From the NCBI GenBank assembly GCA_964569845.1, contig CAZMUQ010000055.1:1-5476 (forward strand): a stretch of 5,476 nt of DNA, given 5' to 3'. Below, in pieces: positions 1 to 5,023 of this stretch. The notes beneath the pieces were generated by a model. The model made no database searches, had not been told where the DNA came from, and saw only the letters and a program-made list of their open reading frames with translations. Source of the DNA: CAZMUQ01 sp964569845. GTDB lineage: Archaea > Thermoproteota > Bathyarchaeia > Hecatellales > Hecatellaceae. Numbering within the stretch: the stretch's first letter is position 1; each line of letters opens with the position of its first letter. The position numbers and the translations under genes are program-made.

Positions 1-201
1 TGCTTTTAGTCTTCTTTTTATTTCCTCCTCTTCTTCTGGTGTGTAAGCTTCAGTTTCTTCCTCTTCTTTAACAATCTCATTTAAAACAAACTCAACATAC
101 TCCTCAACACTACCAAATTCTCCCTGACTTTCCCTTACCCTCTCCTTAACCTTCTCATACAAGTCCTTAGAAATATAAACTGGAACTTTATCACTAGACA
201 T
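1..201 (-). CDS. Small ribbon-helix-helix (CopG-like) DNA-binding protein, C-terminus cut by window edge
   Basis: An open minus-strand frame starts at ATG (201-199) and runs without a stop to base 1, giving 67 residues. A strong SD, GGAGGT (plus-strand 210-215), lies 8 bases before the ATG and supports this start. Residues 6-10 (VPVYI) fit the short RHH beta strand, residues 12-24 the first helix, and residues 31-45 (SVEEYVEFVLNEIVK) the second helix. A very acidic linker follows (46-60), then the basic IKRRLKA. The same strand-helix-helix plus tail forms the C-terminus of the divergent gene at 398-1048, which ends RLKALGYL, so this protein probably ends only a few residues beyond the window edge. 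RHH proteins bind DNA as dimers through the paired beta strands. A role as a local transcription regulator, perhaps of the divergent sulfate-activation operon, is inferred from position. An antitoxin is the main alternative, but no toxin is visible. Confidence 0.85.
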   Translation of the reverse strand, partial: MSSDKVPVYISKDLYEKVKERVRESQGEFGSVEEYVEFVLNEIVKEEEETEAYTPEEEEEIKRRLKA

Positions 202-209
202 CTAAACAA

Positions 210-215
210 ACCTCC
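210..215 (-). promoter_or_regulatory. Shine-Dalgarno site of the leftward RHH gene
   Basis: Read on the minus strand, this is GGAGGT, a full match to the anti-SD core, 8 bases upstream of the ATG at 201-199. It fixes the start of the leftward RHH gene, whose end is not in the window. Confidence 0.75.
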
Positions 216-234
216 ATATTAGAAACTAAATTTT

Positions 235-243
235 TATTTTATA
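235..243 (-). promoter_or_regulatory. Candidate TATA box for the leftward RHH gene
   Basis: The minus strand reads TATAAAATA here, preceded by the purine-rich GGAAG, which could act as a BRE. With the usual archaeal spacing of about 25 bases, transcription would begin near 210-217, leaving a leader so short that it would only just hold the SD. The sequence match is good, but this tight geometry lowers confidence, and the true TATA box may lie elsewhere in this AT-rich stretch. Confidence 0.35.
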
Positions 244-259
244 CTTCCTACCTTAAGTA

Positions 260-299
260 AGTTTAGGTTATCCTAATGTATCCTGGTTTAGTTTAGGTT
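260..299. repeat. Paired 10-bp direct repeats in the divergent control region
   Basis: The 10-mer AGTTTAGGTT occurs exactly at 260-269 and again at 290-299, start to start 30 bp, close to three helical turns. Between them, TATCCT is repeated at 269-274 and 279-284, 10 bp apart. TTAGG (263-267) and CCTAA (272-276) form an inverted repeat with a 4-base spacer. A further GTTTAG lies at 286-291, overlapping the second 10-mer by two bases. The helical phasing and the position between two divergent genes, one certainly and one probably RHH, suggest protein-binding sites. Which protein binds is inference. Confidence 0.5.
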
Positions 300-350
300 C
301 TTTCTGTTAAGAAGTTCTAGATTCAACGAATTAGTGTTCTATTAATAGCA

Positions 351-363
351 GAAATATTTTTAT
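351..363 (+). promoter_or_regulatory. Candidate BRE/TATA promoter of the rightward RHH gene and possibly the operon
   Basis: The bases GAAATATTTTTAT fit an archaeal BRE (purine and A-rich) followed by a T/A-rich TATA element. A start site about 25 bases downstream would fall near 383-390, only about 8-15 bases before the ATG at 398. No SD precedes that ATG, which agrees with a leaderless or nearly leaderless transcript. The 14-base and shorter gaps downstream suggest that sat and the later genes may be read from the same promoter. Confidence 0.45.
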
Positions 364-367
364 TGGT

Positions 368-384
368 TTACATAGCTTATGTAA
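368..384. promoter_or_regulatory. 17-bp palindrome, candidate operator overlapping the rightward start region
   Basis: The sequence TTACATAGCTTATGTAA has two perfect 7-base arms (368-374 and 378-384) around the 3-base centre GCT. It lies between the candidate TATA box (to about 363) and the ATG at 398, where a bound repressor would block initiation. RHH regulators commonly bind short palindromic sites, and the gene immediately downstream appears to encode two RHH modules, so autoregulation is a reasonable inference. The arms are AT-rich, so chance cannot be excluded. Confidence 0.45.
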
Positions 385-397
385 TATTATTGATGCT

Positions 398-1048
398 ATG
401 GTTCTGAGCAAAACAACAATCCAAATATCAGAACTGCTTAGAAAGCGTATTAAAATTTTAGCTTCAATCAGAGATTTACCATACGAGGAACTGATTAATG
501 ACCTAGTAGAGTTTTTTGAAGCTCTTATTCCGTTTAAAAATGAGGAAGAATTTAAAAAATTTTTTGAAAGTAACCTTGAAAAATTTGGCTTTAAAAGAGT
601 ATTAGAGCAAGTAAACAATCCTCCTTATACCTACATTGTTGAGGACCTAAGTGGCATGAAAAGAAAGGTTAAGCTTCAAATTTTTGCAAAAGACTTTACT
701 AGGTACGGTTATGATCCTTCAAAAATTGATTATATAGTTTCATTTTTTTCAGCAGAAGATAATATTCAAGGTAAACCAGTAGTATCAATTATAAACCCAA
801 ACACAATTAAAAGCTTCCTAGAAACATTTACACCTGCTAATTTTCAAATAATTCCAATACCAAAACCACTCTACAAAAGAATTCAGGAGGTTATAAAGGA
901 TACAGGTTTTAGCTCTGTAGCTGAATATGTAACATTTCTTCTAAGGGAAATAGTTGCTGAAAAAGAAGAGAAAGAATTTAAAGAGACACTTAAACCTGAG
1001 GAAGTGGAACGTATAAGAAAAAGGCTTAAAGCTTTAGGTTACCTTTAA
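398..1048 (+). CDS. Three-part protein: RHH-like N-terminus, unidentified middle domain, C-terminal RHH module; probable regulator
   Basis: This is a 216-residue soluble protein starting at the ATG at 398. Residues 6-11 (TTIQIS) plus helices at about 12-26 and 28-42 fit an RHH fold. Residues 49-143 form a separate domain I cannot name. It contains RYGYDPSKIDYIV (102-114) followed by a strand around KPVVSI (126-131), which resembles by eye the core of some PD-(D/E)xK-type nuclease-like domains, but without the expected E-x-K, so any such fold would be inactive (weak inference). Residues 151-190 are a second strand-helix-helix unit with SVAEYVTFLLREIV at 173-186, then a charged tail ending RLKALGYL. 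This C-terminal part matches the divergent gene at 1-201. The gene ends 14 bases before sat, so it probably heads or is co-transcribed with the sulfate operon, which suggests a regulator that may sense a ligand through its middle domain. Confidence 0.85.
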   Translation: MVLSKTTIQISELLRKRIKILASIRDLPYEELINDLVEFFEALIPFKNEEEFKKFFESNLEKFGFKRVLEQVNNPPYTYIVEDLSGMKRKVKLQIFAKDFTRYGYDPSKIDYIVSFFSAEDNIQGKPVVSIINPNTIKSFLETFTPANFQIIPIPKPLYKRIQEVIKDTGFSSVAEYVTFLLREIVAEKEEKEFKETLKPEEVERIRKRLKALGYL

Positions 1049-1062
1049 GGGGGCTTAAAAAA

Positions 1063-2214
1063 ATGGTATCTAAAGTTCATGGTGGAAAACTTGTTAACAG
1101 AATAGTTTCAGATAGAAGAAAAGAAAGACTTCTCACAGAAATTTCAGAACTACCAAAGTTTACCATAGACCATGATAATGTTTTGGATGTTGAAAATATT
1201 GCGCATGGTGTATATAGCCCTCTTGAAGGATTCATGGTTGAAGAAGAATATAAGTCTGTGCTAGACAATTTACGCCTACCTAACGACTTACCATGGACTA
1301 TACCAATAGTGCTTCCACTCTCAAAGGAAGAATTAAAGGAGCTAAAAATTGGTGATGAAATTATACTTACAGATTCCGGGGAAAATTTGCTTGCATTAAT
1401 GCTTATCGAAGATATTTACACCTACGATAAAATCGAATTTGCAGAAAAAGTTTACAAAACTAGAGATGTCAACCATCCAGGAGTAGCAAAAACATTTTCC
1501 ATGAAAGATATGTTTGTTGGAGGTAAAATTGAGCTAATAAGGAAAAGCTTTAACCCCTACGAGAAATACACCTTATACCCTGCCGAAACCAGATTCCTCT
1601 TCAAGGAAAAGGGATGGAAAACTATTGTTGGCTTCCAAACAAGAAACGTGCCCCACCTTGGTCATGAATATACTCAGAAAACAGCTTTAAGCTTTATTGA
1701 TGGATTATTCATAAACCCTGTAATCGGTAGAAAAAAGCCTGGAGATTTTAAAGATGAATTGATACTCTCAGCTTACGAAACTTTGATAAAAAACTATTAC
1801 CTTAAAAATACTGTTGTTCTTAGCATCTACCGCACAGAAATGCGTTATGCTGGCCCAAGAGAAGCTATCCACCATGCAATAGTTAGAAAAAATTTTGGTT
1901 GTACACATTTTATAGTTGGACGTGACCATGCTGGTGTTGGCAACTATTATGGGCCTTATGAAGCTCAAGAAATTTTTAAAGAATTCCCGGATTTAGGCAT
2001 TACCCCCCTCTTCTTCCGCGAATTCTTCCATTGTAAAAAATGTGGTGGAATAGTTAATGAGAAAATATGTCCACACAATGAAGAATTTAAAGTAAGGTTT
2101 AGTGGAACAAAAATTAGGGAAATGATTTCTAGAGGAGAAAAACCTCCACCAGAAATAATGAGACCTGAAGTTTCAGAGCTAATACTAAACTGGAAAGAAC
2201 CATTCATAAGGTGA
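1063..2214 (+). CDS. sat: Sulfate adenylyltransferase (ATP sulfurylase)
   Basis: The enzyme converts ATP and sulfate to adenosine 5'-phosphosulfate (APS) and pyrophosphate in the cytoplasm, the first step of sulfate activation. At 383 residues it is a full-length single-function archaeal/bacterial type. The N-terminal PUA-like part spans about 1-160 (HGGKLVNR at 6-13, SPLEGFM at 52-58), followed by the catalytic domain. Key signatures are QTRNVPHLGHE (192-202), with the two histidines H198 and H201 of the HxxH nucleotide-binding motif, RYAGPREAIHHA (261-272), GRDHAGVG (286-293) and FSGTKIR (346-352). C324, C327, C336 and H338 form the zinc-binding loop seen in thermophile-type ATP sulfurylases. 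There is no fused APS kinase domain; that activity is supplied by the separate cysC downstream. The ATG is preceded by a G-run (1049-1053), and MVSKVHGGKL is a typical N-terminus. All catalytic motifs are intact. Confidence 0.97.
   Translation: MVSKVHGGKLVNRIVSDRRKERLLTEISELPKFTIDHDNVLDVENIAHGVYSPLEGFMVEEEYKSVLDNLRLPNDLPWTIPIVLPLSKEELKELKIGDEIILTDSGENLLALMLIEDIYTYDKIEFAEKVYKTRDVNHPGVAKTFSMKDMFVGGKIELIRKSFNPYEKYTLYPAETRFLFKEKGWKTIVGFQTRNVPHLGHEYTQKTALSFIDGLFINPVIGRKKPGDFKDELILSAYETLIKNYYLKNTVVLSIYRTEMRYAGPREAIHHAIVRKNFGCTHFIVGRDHAGVGNYYGPYEAQEIFKEFPDLGITPLFFREFFHCKKCGGIVNEKICPHNEEFKVRFSGTKIREMISRGEKPPPEIMRPEVSELILNWKEPFIR
2209..2214 (+). promoter_or_regulatory. Shine-Dalgarno site deciding the phosphodiesterase TTG start
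   Basis: AGGTGA contains the sat stop codon TGA (2212-2214) and sits 4 bases before the TTG at 2219. No ATG or GTG is available near the N-terminal strand of the phosphodiesterase, so this SD supports the TTG start and points to translational coupling with sat. Confidence 0.7.
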
Positions 2215-2218
2215 AAAT

Positions 2219-3607
2219 TTGGGGAATAATCCTAAAGTTTTAGTTATAGGATTAGATTGCACATCACCAGAACTACTTTTCAATAAGCTTAAGGATAAGC
2301 TTCCAAACTTATCATCCCTTATTGATAACGGAATACACGGAGAACTTAAAAGTTGTCATCCTCCAATAACCATACCAGCATGGATGGTAATGTTTACAGG
2401 TAAAAATCCTGGAAAACTTGGATTATACGGTTTTAGACATAGAAAATCTAATTCTTACACAGACTTTTACATTGCAACCTCAAACTTTATAAAAGAACCT
2501 ACAATCTGGGATTTAGCATCAAAACACGGCAAAAAATCTTGCATTGTAGGAGTTCCACCAAGCTACCCGCCAAAACCATTAAACGGTTGCTTAATATCAT
2601 GCTTTATAACACCAGAAAATGCGAAAGATTATACCTATCCCTCTACTTTAAAACATGAAGTTGAAAAACTAATTGGAAAATACATTTTTGATGTTGAATT
2701 CAGAACAGAGCAAAGAAAAAAACTTTTAACAGAACTTTATGACATGACTAGGAGAAGATTCAAAGTTTTAAAATATCTTTTAACCAAAAAGTCTTGGGAC
2801 TTATTTATATTTGTTGAAATAGGAGTAGATAGAGTTCACCATGCATTTTGGAAATTTTTTGATAAAAACCATCCTAAATATGTTGCTGGAAACGAATTTG
2901 AACATGTAATACCAGAATACTACAAGTTTATTGATGAACAAATAGGCGAGCTTTTAAAACTGGTTGATGAAGATACCGCGATCATTGTTGTCTCAGACCA
3001 TGGTGTTAAACCTATGAAGGGTGCATTCTGCATTAATGAGTGGCTTGCTGAAGAAGGATTACTAAAATTTAAGCATAAACCAGAAAAAATCTTAGACCTT
3101 GAAAAAGCACCAATAGAATGGTCTGAAACAAAAGTTTGGGGTTGGGGAGGTTACTATGCAAGAATATTCCTAAATGTTAAAGGTAGAGAACCATACGGAA
3201 AAATTCCTCCTGAAAATTATGAGAATTTTAGAGATGAAGTAGCTGATAAGCTTAAGGAAATCACAGATCCAGAAGGTAGAAAAATGGATATGAAAATCTT
3301 TAAACCTGAAAAAATTTACCCAGAAACCCGTGGAGACCCACCAGATTTAATGGTTTATTTTGATGACCTATATTGGAGATCTGCTGGAACAATTGGACAT
3401 AACACCATTTACTTATCAGAGAACGATACAGGGCCAGATGATGCTATGCACTCAATGTACGGGGTATTTATCCTTTCAGATATGAAAAAAACTTTTAATA
3501 AGAAGACTGTTTCCAACTTAGAAATTCGAGATGTTGCCTCAACGATCTTACACCTGTTAAACATACCTGTACCAAATGATTTTGAAGGAAAAATAGTAAT
3601 CAAGTAG
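2219..3607 (+). CDS. Alkaline-phosphatase-superfamily phosphodiesterase/nucleotide pyrophosphatase-like hydrolase
   Basis: This is a 462-residue protein of the type I phosphodiesterase/nucleotide pyrophosphatase group within the alkaline phosphatase superfamily (predicted phosphohydrolase/phosphomutase). These enzymes use two metal ions and a Thr/Ser nucleophile to cut phosphoesters or phosphoanhydrides. The metal and nucleophile set looks complete: D13 in VIGLDC, T51 in TIPAW followed by FTGKNPGKLGLYGF (59-72), D204 and H208 in GVDRVHH, D260-H261 in VSDHG, and H411 in DDAMHSMYG. The nucleophile is Thr in TIPAW, not the Cys/Ser of a CxPxR sulfatase signature, so a formylglycine sulfatase is unlikely. 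There is no signal peptide or membrane segment, so it should be cytoplasmic. It lies 4 bases after sat and 9 before the cysC start chosen here, so a substrate tied to APS, PAPS or PAP is plausible but unproven. The start is TTG. Confidence 0.9.
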   Translation: MGNNPKVLVIGLDCTSPELLFNKLKDKLPNLSSLIDNGIHGELKSCHPPITIPAWMVMFTGKNPGKLGLYGFRHRKSNSYTDFYIATSNFIKEPTIWDLASKHGKKSCIVGVPPSYPPKPLNGCLISCFITPENAKDYTYPSTLKHEVEKLIGKYIFDVEFRTEQRKKLLTELYDMTRRRFKVLKYLLTKKSWDLFIFVEIGVDRVHHAFWKFFDKNHPKYVAGNEFEHVIPEYYKFIDEQIGELLKLVDEDTAIIVVSDHGVKPMKGAFCINEWLAEEGLLKFKHKPEKILDLEKAPIEWSETKVWGWGGYYARIFLNVKGREPYGKIPPENYENFRDEVADKLKEITDPEGRKMDMKIFKPEKIYPETRGDPPDLMVYFDDLYWRSAGTIGHNTIYLSENDTGPDDAMHSMYGVFILSDMKKTFNKKTVSNLEIRDVASTILHLLNIPVPNDFEGKIVIK

Positions 3608-3610
3608 GTG
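3606..3610 (+). promoter_or_regulatory. Shine-Dalgarno site deciding the cysC start
   Basis: AGGTG overlaps the phosphodiesterase stop TAG (3605-3607) and lies 6 bases before the TTG at 3617. The in-frame GTG at 3608 is part of this SD itself and has no SD of its own at a useful distance, so the TTG at 3617 is the better start. Confidence 0.65.
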
Positions 3611-3616
3611 TTTTCT

Positions 3617-4150
3617 TTGGAGAAAGGCTTTGTTTTATGGTTTACAGGTTTACCTGGAAGCGGGAAAACAACAGTTGCAGAAAAAGTTGCTAAAAAACTT
3701 AAAGAATATAATTGGAAAGTTGAGCTTTTAGATGGAGACTGGGTTAGACAAACAATCAATATTGGTGCAGGTTTTTCCCGTGAGGAAAGACGTATACACC
3801 TTTTAAGAGTTGCATGGATTGCACGCCTACTAGCAAGAAATGGTATAATAGTTCTATGTAGCTTTGTATCCCCTTACAGGTCTGTTAGAGCTGAAATAAG
3901 AAAAATTATTGAAGAAGAGGTACCATTCATGGAAATTTATGTCAAATGCAGCTTAGAAGAGGCTATGAAACGTGACCCAAAAGGTTTGTATAAAAAAGCA
4001 TTAAAAGGTGAAATAAAAAACATGACAGGACTGGATGATCCTTATGAGGAACCTGAAAAACCTGAAATAGTTATCAATACGGAAAAAATGAGCCAAGAAA
4101 AATGTGCAGAAACAGTTCTAAATCAGCTTAAAAGATATTTGAAGAGTTAA
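3617..4150 (+). CDS. cysC: Adenylylsulfate (APS) kinase
   Basis: The kinase phosphorylates the 3'-hydroxyl of APS with ATP to form PAPS, the second step of sulfate activation, in the cytoplasm. From the TTG at 3617 it has 177 residues and begins MEKGFVLWFTGLPGSGKTT, the usual N-terminus of this family; a GTG at 3608 would add three residues. Motifs are the P-loop GLPGSGKT (11-18), LDGDWVR (38-44), GFSREERRIH (52-61), SPYRSVR (85-91), and the APS-binding lid and downstream block RDPKGLYKKAL (119-129) with MTGLDDPYEEP (136-146). All are intact, so it should be active. It is a stand-alone kinase, not fused to Sat, and sits two genes downstream of sat in the same tight operon, 3 bases before the permease gene. 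Confidence 0.96.
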   Translation: MEKGFVLWFTGLPGSGKTTVAEKVAKKLKEYNWKVELLDGDWVRQTINIGAGFSREERRIHLLRVAWIARLLARNGIIVLCSFVSPYRSVRAEIRKIIEEEVPFMEIYVKCSLEEAMKRDPKGLYKKALKGEIKNMTGLDDPYEEPEKPEIVINTEKMSQEKCAETVLNQLKRYLKS

Positions 4151-4153
4151 GAT

Positions 4154-4969
4154 TTGGAGTATGGCATTTTGGAGATTTTACTAGTAACCATAGGATTTGT
4201 TGTTGGAATTTTAATGGGATTAACTGGGATAGGTGGTGCAGCTTATGTCACCCCTATACTTATCCTTCTTGGTGTACCTCCTCTAGTAGCAGTAGGTTCT
4301 AATGTTACATTTTTAGTGGTAGCTAAAAGTTGGGGAGCTTTTCTTCATATCCGTAAAAAAAATATTGATTACTTGATCTTCAAATTTTTAGTTTTAGGAA
4401 ACATTTTATCCATAGGGATTGCATATTTAACCTTAACCTATATTGCTACCTTTAACAATGAATTTTTCAATAAAATTCTGGTATTTTTTCTAGGTTTCTT
4501 GCTTATTGGAATAGGTTTCCAGTATCTCCTTAACATTTTAAGGAGGAAAAAAGCAAATAAAAGATGTGACAAAATTCAGCTTAAAAAATTGAGTAGTTTT
4601 CTAATGGGAGCCCTCATTAGCTTTTTAATCAATTTTACCTCAATAGGGGGAGGATCTATACTTATACCTTACCTCATGAAAGTTATGGATAATCCACGTA
4701 TAATGGTTGGCACTAGCCTGCTTTTCGGTTTCATCACAGTCGTTTTGGCTTCCCTACTTCACATAGGACTTGGAAATGTTAATCTACAGGTTTCTCTACT
4801 ACTTATTCTTGGTTCCCTTCCAGGAATCTACATTGGAACAATGTTAACAACCAACATTCAGAGAAATGTACTTCTAATTTTCATAGCAATATCAGTCATA
4901 ATTATAGGCATAATTATGCTTGGTCAGGCTTTTTCTTTATACTTCTATCCTATCCACAATAATTTTTAA
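4154..4969 (+). CDS. TauE/SafE-family membrane anion permease (probable sulfate/sulfite/organosulfur transport)
   Basis: This is a 271-residue hydrophobic protein with about eight membrane segments arranged as two related halves, the usual size and plan of the TauE/SafE family. The first half carries the glycine-rich GLTGIGG (22-28) followed by the VTPILILLGVPP region (32-43). The second half repeats it as SIGGGSILIPY (163-173). A lysine/arginine-rich loop (about 130-145) separates the halves and is probably cytoplasmic. Characterised relatives export sulfite or sulfoacetate or handle taurine-derived anions, and others act in uptake. Here the gene follows cysC by 3 bases, so a sulfur oxyanion is the likely cargo, but direction and substrate are inferred. 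The TTG at 4154 is used as the start. A second in-frame TTG at 4169 has GGAG at 4156-4159 upstream and is a real alternative that would shorten the protein by five residues. Confidence 0.88.
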   Translation: MEYGILEILLVTIGFVVGILMGLTGIGGAAYVTPILILLGVPPLVAVGSNVTFLVVAKSWGAFLHIRKKNIDYLIFKFLVLGNILSIGIAYLTLTYIATFNNEFFNKILVFFLGFLLIGIGFQYLLNILRRKKANKRCDKIQLKKLSSFLMGALISFLINFTSIGGGSILIPYLMKVMDNPRIMVGTSLLFGFITVVLASLLHIGLGNVNLQVSLLLILGSLPGIYIGTMLTTNIQRNVLLIFIAISVIIIGIIMLGQAFSLYFYPIHNNF

Positions 4970-4980
4970 ATGTATAATTT
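4963..4980 (+). promoter_or_regulatory. Candidate TATA region for the downstream membrane gene
   Basis: TTTTTAAAT (4963-4971), overlapping the permease stop codon, and TATAATTT (4973-4980) are both T/A-rich boxes. Either would put a start site at about 4990-5005, some 20-35 bases before the ATG at 5024 and just ahead of its SD. The 54-base gap is the largest in the plus-strand gene series, which fits a separate promoter, but AT-rich sequence makes such boxes common by chance. Confidence 0.3.
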
Positions 4981-5012
4981 AGATACCTACAAATATTATA
5001 GTGCGGTAAAAT

Positions 5013-5017
5013 GAGGT
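5013..5017 (+). promoter_or_regulatory. Shine-Dalgarno site of the right-edge membrane gene
   Basis: GAGGT lies 6 bases before the ATG at 5024 and selects it over the earlier ATG at 5011, which leads to a stop after seven codons. Confidence 0.6.
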
Positions 5018-5023
5018 TTAAGA

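Noticed and set aside
1..201. Toxin-antitoxin module with the leftward RHH protein as antitoxin
   Set aside because: No toxin-like gene adjoins it within the window, and its divergent neighbour shares the same RHH module. It remains possible only if a toxin gene lies just beyond the left edge.
260..299. CRISPR-like or telomere-like repeats (TTTAGG motif)
   Set aside because: There are only two 10-bp copies and no uniform spacers or longer repeat unit, in a control region between two genes; operator sites are a better explanation.
331..618. Minus-strand open frame of 95 codons over the divergent region and the RHH gene start
   Set aside because: It overlaps the well-supported plus-strand gene, is low-complexity Ser/Leu-rich as expected for the antisense of a Lys/Glu-rich protein, and has no SD.
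2369..2383. Reading the phosphodiesterase as a formylglycine sulfatase that feeds sulfate to Sat
   Set aside because: The nucleophile position is Thr in TIPAW and no CxPxR or SxPxR signature is present, so the phosphodiesterase type fits better.
3608..3616. GTG at 3608 as the cysC start
   Set aside because: The GTG is part of the AGGTG Shine-Dalgarno serving the TTG at 3617, and the MEKGF N-terminus produced from 3617 is the usual one for the family.
3409..3759. Minus-strand open frame of 116 codons across the phosphodiesterase/cysC junction
   Set aside because: It lies antisense to two genes with intact catalytic motifs, including the cysC P-loop, and its translation resembles no protein family.
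4970..5023. Intrinsic terminator or small gene between the permease and the last gene
   Set aside because: I see no stable hairpin and no frame longer than a few codons; the T-rich runs are typical of this genome.
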